Part shown: one piece after another, positions 7,522 to 15,132 of the stretch
Numbering within the stretch: position 1 is the first letter of the stretch
Layout: every line of letters starts with the position of its first letter
Source: Streptomyces mangrovisoli
Lineage (GTDB): Bacteria; Actinomycetota; Actinomycetes; Streptomycetales; Streptomycetaceae
Assembly: GCF_000974985.2 (NCBI RefSeq)
Contig: NZ_LAVA02000140.1
Coordinates: 1 to 43,463, forward strand
Reading direction: 5' to 3'
DNA: 43,463 nt
Program-made: the position numbers and the translations under genes
The notes under the pieces: model-generated
The model's input: only the letters and a program-made list of their open reading frames with translations
Databases searched by the model: none
Told to the model about the DNA's origin: nothing

Positions 7522-9077
7522 ACGCCCCCGCCGACCGGCTCGACACCCGTTTCCGCGCGGCCGCCGCGCGTGAACCCGCACGCGTGGCCGTCACCGACGC
7601 CGAAGGAGCCATGACCTACGGCGAGTTGGCCGCGGCGGCCCACGGCATCGCCCACGCCCTGCGCGGCCGGACGGCCGCCGGGCAGCCGGTCGCCCTCCGC
7701 GCGGGCCGCACCCGGCACGCGCTGGCCGGGCTCCTCGGCATCCTGGGGGCAGGCGCCTCCTACCTGCCGGTCGACCCGGGTTACCCGGAGCAGCGCCGGC
7801 ACTATCTGCTGGCGGACTCCGGCACCCGACTCGTCCTCACCGACGGCCCGTTGGAGCCCGACGAGACACCGCTCGCCGAACTGGGCCCGCTCCGGCTGGC
7901 CTCCCGGCCACCCGCACCCGGCGCGCCCGTCCTCCCGGCCGACACCGCGTACACCATCTACACGTCCGGCTCCACCGGCGCCCCCAAGGGCTGTGTGGTC
8001 GGGCACGGCCAGGTCCTGGCGCTGCTGGACGCGGCGCTGCCGCTGTTCGGCACGGGCGCCGACGACGTGTGGACGCTGTTCCACTCCTGGAGCTTCGACT
8101 TCAGCGTCTGGGAGATCTGGGGCCCGCTGCTGCACGGCGGGCGGGCCGTCGTGGTCGACCGGGACACCGCCGCCGACCCCGACGCCTTGGCGGCCCTGCT
8201 GGCGGCGGAGCGCGTGACCGTCCTCAACCAGGTCCCGTCGGCCTTCGGCAACCTCGTCACCGAGGCGGCCGCGAGCGGTGCGCGGCTGCCGGGGCTGCGC
8301 CATGTCGTCCTCGGCGGCGAGGCGCTCGTGCCCGACGACATCCGCCGCTGGTGGGCCGCGGGGATATCGCCGGGCGCCACGGTCACCAACATGTACGGCA
8401 TCACCGAGACCACCGTCCACGTCACCCACTGCGTCCTCACGCCCGAGACGCTGAGCGAGGCGACGCCCGGACGCACCCCCATCGGACGGCCCCTCGGACA
8501 CCTCGACGTCGAACTGCGCGACGAGGAGGGCCGGTTGGTCGCCCCGGGCGAACCCGGCGAACTGTGGGTGGGCGGGGCCGGCCTGAGCCACGGCTATCTG
8601 GGACGCCCCGAACTCACCGCGGAACGCTTCCCGCAGGCCCCCGACGGCTCGGGCCGCCGCTACCGCAGCGGCGACTGGGCCGTGGCCGACGCGGACGGCC
8701 GCCTGTACTACGCGGGCCGCATGGACGGCCAGGTGAAACTCCGCGGCTTCCGCATCGAACTGGGGGAGATCGAAGCCGAGTTGCGTGCCCTGCCCGGGGT
8801 GAGCGGAGCCGCCTGCCTGGTGGACGACAGCGGTCGTACGCCCGCCCTGACCGCGTTCGTGGTCGCCGACCGGGACGCGCTGCCGCCGTCCCTGGTGCGC
8901 GAACGGCTGGCCGGCCGGCTGCCCGCGCACATGCTGCCGCAGCGCCTGCACCACCTCGACCGGCTGCCGGTCACCCCGCACGGCAAGCTCGACCGGGCCG
9001 CGCTGGCCGCCGCACACACCGCCGGACCCACCACGGCGGGCGCACCCGCCACCGCCCCCGCCCTCCCCAGCACATGA
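7518..9077 (+). CDS. stand-alone NRPS adenylation domain, threonine-like code
   Basis: A 519-residue amino-acid adenylating enzyme with core motifs in order: A3 YTSGSTGAPKG, A4 FDFSVWE, A5 NMYGITETTV, A7 YRSGDW, A8 GRMDGQVKLRGFRIE, A10 PHGKLDR (K490). It makes aminoacyl-AMP and would load a carrier protein. There is no condensation, carrier or thioesterase domain; the tail after A10 is a short Ala/Thr-rich stretch. Hand alignment to GrsA-PheA gives the ten pocket residues as DFWNVGMVHK, one conservative change (V for I) from the textbook threonine/dehydrobutyrine code. D194 matches Asp235, which binds the alpha-amino group, favouring an alpha-amino acid over beta-lysine. The start overlaps the kamE stop (ATGA). 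The carrier protein must be elsewhere, probably left of the window. Confidence 0.9.
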   Translation: MNAPADRLDTRFRAAAAREPARVAVTDAEGAMTYGELAAAAHGIAHALRGRTAAGQPVALRAGRTRHALAGLLGILGAGASYLPVDPGYPEQRRHYLLADSGTRLVLTDGPLEPDETPLAELGPLRLASRPPAPGAPVLPADTAYTIYTSGSTGAPKGCVVGHGQVLALLDAALPLFGTGADDVWTLFHSWSFDFSVWEIWGPLLHGGRAVVVDRDTAADPDALAALLAAERVTVLNQVPSAFGNLVTEAAASGARLPGLRHVVLGGEALVPDDIRRWWAAGISPGATVTNMYGITETTVHVTHCVLTPETLSEATPGRTPIGRPLGHLDVELRDEEGRLVAPGEPGELWVGGAGLSHGYLGRPELTAERFPQAPDGSGRRYRSGDWAVADADGRLYYAGRMDGQVKLRGFRIELGEIEAELRALPGVSGAACLVDDSGRTPALTAFVVADRDALPPSLVRERLAGRLPAHMLPQRLHHLDRLPVTPHGKLDRAALAAAHTAGPTTAGAPATAPALPST

Positions 9078-9090
9078 AGCGGTGACCACC

Positions 9091-10227
9091 ATGTCCGTCG
9101 AGTTCATCGGAATGATCGGTGCCAAGGACTCCGACAGCGCGGCACCCGGGCCCGCCGTCGACCCGGAGTTCACCCTGCGCTTCGCGCGCGTGCACGAGGA
9201 GGCGGGCTTCGACCGCGTGCTGATCGGGCACAGCTCCAGCTCGCCCGACGGCGCACAGCTCGCCGCGTACGTGGCCGCACGCACCGAACGCCTCGGCCTG
9301 CTGCTCGCCCACCGGCCGGGAGCGGTGTTCCCCACCATGGCCGCGCGCACCTTCGCCACCCTCGACCACCTGAGCGCGGGCCGCCTCGCCGTCCACGTCA
9401 TCTCCGGCGGCAACGACGCCGAACAGCGGCGCGACGGGGACTACTTGAACAAGGACGACCGGTACGCCCGCACCGACGAGTTCCTTGAGGTGGTGAAGCG
9501 GGCGTGGAGCGAGCCGGAAGGCTTCGGGCACGAGGGCCGCTTCTACCGGTTCGACGACTTCCGCTCCGAGGTGCGCCCCCTGCAGCAGCCGCGGGTGCCG
9601 CTGTACTTCGGGGGCTCGTCGGCAGCCGCCCTGCGGGTCGGCGGCCGGCACGCGGACGTCTTCGCGCTGTGGGGCGAGCCGCTCGCGGAGACGGCCGAGC
9701 AGATCGCCGCGGTGAGGGCGGCGGCCCGCGCGGCCGGACGCACCGAACCGCCCGGGATCAGCGTGTCGTTCCGGCCCGTGCTCGGCCGTACCGAGGAGGA
9801 GGCCTGGCGGCGGGCGCACGGTGTCCTGGACGCCATCCGCAGCCGCGGCACCGCGGGTTCGTTCTTCGACCGCGGCCGTCCGCCGCTGCCGCTCGGGCCG
9901 TCGGCCCGTCCCGAGAACACCGGATCACAGCGGCTGCTGGCCGCGGCCGCGAAGGGCGAGCTGCACGACCGGGCGCTGTGGACCGCGCCGGCCGCGGCCA
10001 CCGGCGCCGCGGGCAACTCCACTGCCCTGGTGGGCACTCCGGAGACCGTGGCGCAGGCGCTCCTGGACTACGTCGACATCGGTGTGACCACGTTCCTGCT
10101 GCGCGGCTACGAACCGGTCCGTGATGCGGCCGAGTTCGGGCGCACCCTCCTGCCGATGGTGCGCGAGGAGGCGGCGCGGCGCGCGCGGACCGCGATGTCC
10201 GCCGGGGCCGCCGGAGCCACCGGATGA
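9091..10227 (+). CDS. LLM-class flavin-dependent monooxygenase (SsuD-like)
   Basis: A 378-residue bacterial-luciferase-like protein. The TIM-barrel features are EEAGFDRVLIGHSSSSPDG, RLGLLLAHRPG, MAARTFATLDHLSAGRL, HVISGGNDAEQRRDGD (the SsuD-type flavin loop) and the C-terminal LVGTPETVAQALLDYVDIG. Such enzymes use reduced FMN from a separate reductase to oxygenate sulfonates, alkanes or biosynthetic intermediates. As the last gene of the aminomutase run, 14 bases after the adenylation-domain stop, it is more likely a tailoring oxygenase than a sulfonate-scavenging enzyme, but both are possible. The ATG at 9091 opens the conserved MSVEFIG; a GTG at 9082 is also in frame. Transcription probably ends at the hairpin 31 bases downstream. 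Confidence 0.88.
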   Translation: MSVEFIGMIGAKDSDSAAPGPAVDPEFTLRFARVHEEAGFDRVLIGHSSSSPDGAQLAAYVAARTERLGLLLAHRPGAVFPTMAARTFATLDHLSAGRLAVHVISGGNDAEQRRDGDYLNKDDRYARTDEFLEVVKRAWSEPEGFGHEGRFYRFDDFRSEVRPLQQPRVPLYFGGSSAAALRVGGRHADVFALWGEPLAETAEQIAAVRAAARAAGRTEPPGISVSFRPVLGRTEEEAWRRAHGVLDAIRSRGTAGSFFDRGRPPLPLGPSARPENTGSQRLLAAAAKGELHDRALWTAPAAATGAAGNSTALVGTPETVAQALLDYVDIGVTTFLLRGYEPVRDAAEFGRTLLPMVREEAARRARTAMSAGAAGATG

Positions 10228-10258
10228 GGGGTGTGGCGCCTCGCGGGTGAGGCGGGGC

Positions 10259-10318
10259 ACGAGCGACGTCGGAGGGCGCCGGTGGAGACTTCCACCGGCG
10301 CCCTCCGACGTCGCTCGT
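10259..10318. terminator. perfect 28-bp stem, bidirectional terminator
   Basis: Arms 10259-10286 and 10291-10318 are exact reverse complements, separated by the 4-base loop GACT. The hairpin lies between two convergent genes, 31 bases after the monooxygenase stop and 7 bases from the LuxR-type stop, with no T-run, as is common in Streptomyces. It most likely ends both transcripts and marks the right border of the aminomutase locus. Confidence 0.85.
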
Positions 10319-10325
10319 ACGGCGG

Positions 10326-10568
10326 TCAGACCTGGGTCAGGCCGAACTCCGGGAGCCGGGTGGCCTGGAGGGCCAGCAGCATGAGGTGGGCGCGGTTGCT
10401 GACGCCCGCCTTGCCGCGGATGCGGCGCAGGTAGGTGTCCACGGTGTGCGGACTCAGGTTCATCCGGCGGGCGATGGAGGTGTAGGTGTGGCCCTCGGCG
10501 AGGTGCCCGAGCACTTCGAGCTCGCGATCGCTGAGCAGGTTCAGGGTGTCGGTGGCGAACGGACTCAT
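10326..10568 (-). CDS. small LuxR/GerE-type DNA-binding protein
   Basis: An 80-residue protein that is little more than a LuxR-type helix-turn-helix: LLSDRELEVLGHLAEGHTY, then RRMNLSPHTVDTYLRRI and KAGVSNRAHLMLLAL. It has no receiver or ligand-binding domain, as in GerE and other single-domain members. The ATG at 10568 follows GAAAGG at good spacing; longer in-frame starts give only low-complexity sequence. It is convergent to the aminomutase operon and upstream on the same strand is the DSGWGG peptide gene, 225 bases away. It could regulate either neighbour; nothing in the sequence decides. Confidence 0.85.
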   Translation of the reverse strand: MSPFATDTLNLLSDRELEVLGHLAEGHTYTSIARRMNLSPHTVDTYLRRIRGKAGVSNRAHLMLLALQATRLPEFGLTQV

Positions 10569-10793
10569 CTTGTGTGCCTTTCGAGGGGGCGAGGCCGTGG
10601 GGCGGACGCCGAAGCCGATGTGTGCGGCCCGGCGCCGGTGGCTCGGACCTTGCGCGCGCCGCCGGGCCGTCGGCCGGTGAGGCGGGTTAGGGTGCGCGCG
10701 TGGGCGGGGGACGACGGACGACACGGTGGTGGGGGTGCTGACCGGGTGCTGAGCGTCGGCCCGCTACGGCGTCCGCCCGTGAGGGCGTCGGCC

Positions 10794-11042
10794 TCAGACG
10801 GCCGCGCCGCCCCAGCCGCTGTCTTCGTCGGAGAGCGGGACCGCGATCGCCGCGGTCGTCGTGTCGTTGATGCGGCGCCCGCCCCAGCCGCTGTCTCCCG
10901 CGGTCACGCTCGTGCCGGTACGCACGGATGTCGAGGAGGTACCGGCCGGATGCGCGGACCCGGTCCGGGCGGCGGCCGCACCCGTGCCGGACAGCAGGCA
11001 CAAAATTGCGGTGGCGGCGACGGCGGCACGGGAGAAAGTCAT
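10794..11042 (-). CDS. secreted peptide with two DSGWGG motifs
   Basis: An 82-residue precursor. Residues 1-25 form a signal peptide (MTFSR, then a hydrophobic Ala/Leu core, then GAAAA as likely cleavage site). The mature part is a Ser/Thr/Gly-rich spacer followed by two copies of DSGWGG, at residues ~50-55 and ~74-79, the second three residues from the C-terminus. There is no Cys beyond one in the signal peptide, and no enzymatic fold. The ATG at 11042 has AGGAG 9 bases upstream. It is transcribed away from a TrmB/LuxR-type regulator with a 152-bp shared control region. I do not recognise a characterised family. A signalling peptide, cell-wall ligand or precursor of a modified peptide are all possible. 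Confidence 0.7.
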   Translation of the reverse strand: MTFSRAAVAATAILCLLSGTGAAAARTGSAHPAGTSSTSVRTGTSVTAGDSGWGGRRINDTTTAAIAVPLSDEDSGWGGAAV

Positions 11043-11194
11043 GTGAGGCGCTCCTGGTTCTGGATTTTCTTCTGGTGGTTCAGTGTCGAACGAATGAATC
11101 TCCGTTGCTTCTAGAGTCGCTTGCGAAGACATCTCTGGCCAGGCATGTCGGGGCTCACCAAGCTGTAGCGCAGCAAAACGAACAGGGGACGAGA
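11043..11194. promoter_or_regulatory. divergent control region
   Basis: This 152-bp region between the DSGWGG peptide gene and the TrmB/LuxR regulator is clearly richer in A and T than the surroundings and contains no ORF of its own. It must carry promoters for both divergent genes. Candidate -10-like TAGAGT lies at about 11110, but I could not pair it convincingly with a -35. Confidence 0.5.
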
Positions 11195-12238
11195 GTGTTC
11201 ATATCGGACCAAACTCGGGCGATCGACTCGCCCGCCCGGCCCAGTGACAGGGAAGTCGCTCTGTATCGATGGGTCGCCGTCAACGGTCGGATGGACCCGG
11301 AGCGGGCCGCCGACGAACTGGGTCTGGATCACGCGGACCTCGACGCGGCCGTGGCCTCCCTCACCGAACTCGGGCTGCTCAAGCCCGATTTACACGACCC
11401 CGCGCGACTGCGCCCGGTCGACCCGGATCTGGTCGCCACGGTGGTCACCACCTCCATGGAGGCGGCCATCCGCTCCCAGCAGGCGGAACTGCACCACATC
11501 CGCGACCAGTTCGCCGGGCTGCGCGGTCACTACCTGGACAGCCTCAGCCGCGGCTCCGTCGACTTCGAGGTCATCCCCGGCGTGGAGGAGGTGCGCGCCG
11601 CCCTCAACCGGGCCGGAGCGGAGTGCACGGAGGAGATGCTCACCAGCCAGCCCGGCGGCAACCGCGTGCCCGAGGTGCTCCAGGAGGCCCTGGCCCGCGA
11701 CACCGCGATGCTCTCCCGCGGCGTGCGCATGCGCACCCTCTACCACCACACGGCCCGCTTCAACGGCCCCAGCCAGGCGTACGTCGCGACCGTCTCCGCC
11801 CTCGGCGCCGAGTACCGCACCGCCCACGAACTGTTCGGCCGCCTCATCGTCTTCGACCGCAAGACGGCCTTCGTACCCGAACGCGGCGACACCTGGGGTG
11901 CGGTGGTGATCCGCGAACCCTCGGTCGTGCACTACCTCTGCGAGGTCTTCGAGCAGGCGTGGACGCAGGCCGCGCCCTTCTCCGACGCGGCGGCCGACGG
12001 CCTGGAACTGGTCGCCAAGGACATCCACCGGACCATCGTGCGGCTGCTCGCGGCCGGTCTGAAGGACGAGAGCATCGCCCGCCGGATCGGCATGTCGCTG
12101 CGGACCGCGAGAAAGCACATCGCCGACATCATGGAGTCGCTGGGCGCGGAGAGCCGCTTCCAGGCGGGCGTGCTCGCCGCACAGCAAGGCCTGCTCGACG
12201 ACTCGCCGGGAAGCCCGGAGGCCGCGACGGGCGCGTGA
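11195..12238 (+). CDS. TrmB-like/LuxR-type transcriptional regulator
   Basis: A 347-residue cytoplasmic regulator. An N-terminal winged-helix (EVALYRWVAVNGRMDPERAA, then LGLDHADLDAAVASLTELGLL) resembles TrmB/PadR-like wHTH folds. The middle (~70-260) resembles phospholipase D-like/TrmB sensor segments, and the C-terminus is a LuxR HTH (LVAKDIHRTIVRLLAAGLKD, RRIGMSLRTARKHIADIM). Regulators of this two-HTH layout are frequent next to peptide and secondary-metabolite genes in Streptomyces. The GTG at 11195 has AGGGG 6 bases upstream; the frame is open further back but runs through the divergent promoter. It is transcribed away from the DSGWGG peptide gene, so it is the prime candidate to control it and perhaps to sense a product derived from it. 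Confidence 0.82.
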   Translation: MFISDQTRAIDSPARPSDREVALYRWVAVNGRMDPERAADELGLDHADLDAAVASLTELGLLKPDLHDPARLRPVDPDLVATVVTTSMEAAIRSQQAELHHIRDQFAGLRGHYLDSLSRGSVDFEVIPGVEEVRAALNRAGAECTEEMLTSQPGGNRVPEVLQEALARDTAMLSRGVRMRTLYHHTARFNGPSQAYVATVSALGAEYRTAHELFGRLIVFDRKTAFVPERGDTWGAVVIREPSVVHYLCEVFEQAWTQAAPFSDAAADGLELVAKDIHRTIVRLLAAGLKDESIARRIGMSLRTARKHIADIMESLGAESRFQAGVLAAQQGLLDDSPGSPEAATGA

Positions 12239-12394
12239 GCTGCGGGAGTTCGGGCGACAGGCCGTCATCCGTCTCGGTACCGTGAACTCGGGACTACCGC
12301 AAACCCCCGCCCGTGCAGCAGAGTTCTGCGCACAACGCTCGCGGGGCGGGGCGATGGCGCCGCTCGCCCGGTGCGAGGCGGAGCGGGAGCGGAC

Positions 12395-12910
12395 GTGGAC
12401 AACGGATGGGCCTGGGTCGAGGACGGCGCCGGCCTGGATCTCTTCGTCAGGGACCTGGCCCTGTGCCTGTCGGTGCACCGCGACCGGAGCCCGGCCCTCG
12501 TGTGGCCGGACGGCGTCGACACCGTACTGGCCGGGATGCGCGGCGTGCCGCGGCAGCGGGCGGACGCCGAACTGCCCGGCGTGGCCGCCGGAACGGCTGA
12601 TCTGACCACCGGGCTCGGGGAGTTGCTCGGCTGCCGCGTCGGCAGCCGCTACGTCACGCTGCCCACGGGCGCGGAGGGCCCGGCGACGGCCGCCACCGAC
12701 CTCGTGGTGCTGCCCGTGCTCGGCGGCTGCGCGGGCCGGGTCGACCCCGCACCGCCCGGCCGCGCCCGCGCCGCGCTCACCCGCGCCCTGGAGGTACGGC
12801 TGCGCGTGGGCGAGGCCCTCTACGTGCCCCGGGGGTTCGGCTACACCCTCGCCGGGACCCGCTCACCCTGCACGCTGCTCGTCCTCGCGCTGCACCCGCC
12901 CTCCTGGTGA
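12395..12910 (+). CDS. cupin/JmjC-like protein, probably degenerate
   Basis: About 171 residues. The C-terminal part (VRLRVGEALYVPRGFGYTLA, then LLVLALHPPSW) resembles the second half of a cupin-4/JmjC barrel, where G-E-x-L-Y-x-P-R-G is the classic strand-turn. The expected HxD/E...H iron triad is not seen: Phe-Gly-Tyr stands where a His usually follows PRG. The N-terminal half (LFVRDLALCLSVHRDRSP) is unfamiliar. I think it is a divergent non-metal member or a remnant. The GTG at 12395 has GGGAG 5 bases upstream; a GTG at 12371 is an alternative. It lies 156 bp after the regulator, on the same strand. Confidence 0.55.
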   Translation: MDNGWAWVEDGAGLDLFVRDLALCLSVHRDRSPALVWPDGVDTVLAGMRGVPRQRADAELPGVAAGTADLTTGLGELLGCRVGSRYVTLPTGAEGPATAATDLVVLPVLGGCAGRVDPAPPGRARAALTRALEVRLRVGEALYVPRGFGYTLAGTRSPCTLLVLALHPPSW

Positions 12911-12955
12911 CGGCGCGCGGGGCGCCTCCGTCATGCCTCGTGAGCGCCCCCGTGA

Positions 12956-13020
12956 GGACTCGGAAGGCGCCCCCCGTCACGGCTCGGAAGGCGCCTCCCG
13001 TCACGGCTCGGAGAGCGCCT
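12956..13020. repeat. 24-bp tandem repeat, about 2.7 copies
   Basis: Copies at 12956-12980, 12981-13004 and 13005-13020 share the core CTCGGAAGGCGCC. The array straddles the 3' end of the DUF4328 gene, including its stop codon, so it may have replaced an original terminator. Confidence 0.75.
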
Positions 13021-13606
13021 CCGCGGCCGGTGCCTCCGCGACGCGCTCGCTCTGAAGGCCGGTGATGTGCTCGATCAGCCACAGCACCAGGGCCGCCGCG
13101 GCGAGGTTGGCCACCTGGGCCGCGGCGAGCAGCGGCGGCGACGTCCCCCCGGTCGCCTGGAGCGCCACACTGAGGACCATGTGCGCGGCCCACGCGACCC
13201 ACCACAGGTTGACGACCGCCTCCGCGCGGCCCGCCGCGGTGTCGGCCGCGGCGCTCGCCCGCCGCAGTTCGAGGAGGAGCTGTCGCGGCATCCAGAGGTT
13301 GACCACCGGGATCAGCCAGCAGACGACGGCCCGGAAACCGGTTCCCTTGATGCTCTCGGGGGCCAGCGCGGCCGCGTTGTCGCGGCAGCGGGCGAACCAC
13401 AGCAGGAACAGCACGATCGCCGCCATCAGGGCGTACGAGTACAGCAGCAGCGTGAGGCGGGGCTCGCCGGACGAGTCGTCACCGGAGAGCAGGCGGTGCT
13501 GGTGGAGGTAGACCGCGCGGCCGACCTCGGCGACCGCGGCGGCGGCCACCGCCACCTGGGCAAGGCGGGCGAGGAGCCGGGGACTCTGGATGGCGGGGTT
13601 GTTCAC
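13001..13606 (-). CDS. DUF4328 membrane protein
   Basis: About 201 residues with several hydrophobic helices: near residues 12-30, 55-75 (LLLYSYALMAAIVLFLLWF), 95-110 (VVCWLIPVVNLWMP), 140-155 and 165-185. The segment WFARCRDNAAAL, followed by IPVVNLWMPRQLLLELRRAS, is characteristic of the DUF4328 family common in Streptomyces. Function is unknown. The GTG at 13606 is preferred because AGAAGG lies about 10 bases before it; an ATG at 13630 adds eight residues. It is divergent from the histidine kinase gene across about 240 bp and convergent with the cupin-like gene. Confidence 0.85.
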   Translation of the reverse strand: MNNPAIQSPRLLARLAQVAVAAAAVAEVGRAVYLHQHRLLSGDDSSGEPRLTLLLYSYALMAAIVLFLLWFARCRDNAAALAPESIKGTGFRAVVCWLIPVVNLWMPRQLLLELRRASAAADTAAGRAEAVVNLWWVAWAAHMVLSVALQATGGTSPPLLAAAQVANLAAAALVLWLIEHITGLQSERVAEAPAAEALSEP

Positions 13607-13848
13607 GTCGGGGGAACCTTCTTCTCGCATCCGGCGGGCGCCGGGGCGGTGCGGTGTGCACGGCAGGGAGGGGAGGGACGACAGAGACGGCGGAGACGGC
13701 AGAGATCTCGGGGACGGCAGGGGCGAGCGTGTGGATCGTAGGCCACGCCGAGGGGCACGGGCACGCCGAGCCCCGCGGCCGGGTCTCCCGCTCCGGTCGG
13801 CATCCCGACGCCGCCCGCCCGAAAGGGAGTTGGCTCTAGGCTGGACCC

Positions 13849-15132
13849 GTGCCGGGAGAACGACGGGAAGCTTCGCTGGAGCGCGCGCTGCGCCCGGTGT
13901 CGGATCGGTGGCGGGCCCGCGGCCCGCTCACGCAGGACATCATCCTCGCGCTGACCCTCGCGGCGGCGGCCTTCCTGCCGGGTCTCGCCGCCAACGGGAT
14001 CGCGCTGGGCCTGCTGCCCCGTCGCCCGCTCGACGGCTGGGGGGTGTTCCTCGGGCTCGCCCAGTGTCTGCCCCTCGTGCTGCGCCGACGGCGGCCCGTG
14101 CTCTGCCTGGCCCTGGTGGCCGCCGCGTTCTCGGTGGACCAGCTCATCGGCTATCCGCCGTCATTCGGCAGCGAGGGTCTCGTGGTGGCCCTCTACTCGA
14201 CCGGCTCCCGCGGCGGGCGGCACCGCACCGCGGCCGCCGTCACCGCGAGCACGGCGTACGCGGTCCTCGCGCTCGCCCTGCGGCTGCGCGGATCACCGGA
14301 ACGCCCCATGGACTTCGTGACCTTCTGGATGGTGCTGGCGGGCTGCTGGGCGGCCGGTGCGTGGATACGCGGCCGGCAGGCGCGCGAGGAGGAACGGCGC
14401 CTGCACAGCGCGCAGTTGGCGGTGGCGGAGGAACGTGCGCGGATCGCCCGCGAGCTGCACGACGTCGTCACGCACCACGTCACCGCGATGGTGGTGCAGT
14501 CCGACGCGGCGCAGTTCCTGCTCCCGGACAGCCCGGACCGGGCGACCGAGGGGCTTGCCGCGATCGGCCGCACAGGCCGCCGCGCACTGGTCGAACTGCG
14601 CTGTCTGCTCGACGTGTTGGACACCCCCACCGGACGCGGCCCCGCGCCGACCGGACCGGTGCCGGGCAACCCCGCGGACCTCGTGGAGGCGACCCGGGCC
14701 GCCGGTCAGCCCGTGGAGTTCGTCGAGGAGGGCGAACCCCGTGCCGAGCACGGCGGCTTGACCGCGGCCGCCTACCGCGTGGTCCAGGAGGCGCTGACCA
14801 ACGCCGTGAAGCACGCGCCCGGCCGGCCCACCGAGGTGCGCATCCGCTACGACGCCGACGGGATCGAGATCGACGTGAGCAACGAGGGCGCGCTCACCAC
14901 GCCGGCACCCCAACCCGCACCCACATCCGCCCACGCCCATGCATCCACGCCCGCACCCACATCCGCCCACGCCCATGCCCCCGCATCCACGCCCACCCCC
15001 GCCGGCGGCGGCCGCGGTCTCGCCGGACTGCGCGAGCGCGTCGCCGTACTCGACGGAGAACTCACCGCGGGCCCCCGTCCAGGCGGTGGCTTCCGGCTGC
15101 ACACCCGGCTGCCGCTGGGGCAGGACCGGTGA
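13849..15132 (+). CDS. sensor histidine kinase, NarL-type partner
   Basis: A 427-residue kinase. Residues ~25-170 hold four to five TM helices. The dimerisation/phosphoacceptor box is ERARIARELHDVVTHHV with His at about 204, then the HATPase domain with N-box VVQEALTNAVKH (~310-320), VSNEG and G-box GGGRGLAGLRERV (~382-395). This is the HisKA_3/DesK-like class that pairs with NarL/LuxR response regulators. Between VSNEG and the G-box lies a ~35-residue Pro/Ala/His/Thr insert encoded by a DNA repeat, where relatives have a short loop. The GTG start at 13849 is the first giving the full N-terminal domain. The stop overlaps the response regulator start (GTGA). Confidence 0.93.
   Translation: MPGERREASLERALRPVSDRWRARGPLTQDIILALTLAAAAFLPGLAANGIALGLLPRRPLDGWGVFLGLAQCLPLVLRRRRPVLCLALVAAAFSVDQLIGYPPSFGSEGLVVALYSTGSRGGRHRTAAAVTASTAYAVLALALRLRGSPERPMDFVTFWMVLAGCWAAGAWIRGRQAREEERRLHSAQLAVAEERARIARELHDVVTHHVTAMVVQSDAAQFLLPDSPDRATEGLAAIGRTGRRALVELRCLLDVLDTPTGRGPAPTGPVPGNPADLVEATRAAGQPVEFVEEGEPRAEHGGLTAAAYRVVQEALTNAVKHAPGRPTEVRIRYDADGIEIDVSNEGALTTPAPQPAPTSAHAHASTPAPTSAHAHAPASTPTPAGGGRGLAGLRERVAVLDGELTAGPRPGGGFRLHTRLPLGQDR
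14914..14978 (+). repeat. 29-bp direct repeat with 36-bp period inside the kinase gene
   Basis: Two exact 29-base copies (14914-14942 and 14950-14978) with a related partial third copy downstream. They encode repeated PAPTSAHAHAS-like sequence in the ATP-lid region of the histidine kinase. Confidence 0.9.

Noticed and set aside
7332..9413. Long reverse-strand frame opposite the adenylation domain
   Set aside because: It has no recognisable fold or ribosome site; the forward frame has all adenylation core motifs.
84..10227. Streptothricin-type beta-lysine cluster
   Set aside because: A lysine 2,3-aminomutase and a solo adenylation domain are shared features, but lysine 5,6-aminomutase and Kdd would consume beta-lysine, the adenylation code is threonine-like, and no streptolidine or sugar genes are seen.
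10259..10318. Perfect inverted repeat as an insertion-sequence end
   Set aside because: There is no transposase or flanking duplication; the 4-base loop and convergent-gene position fit a terminator.
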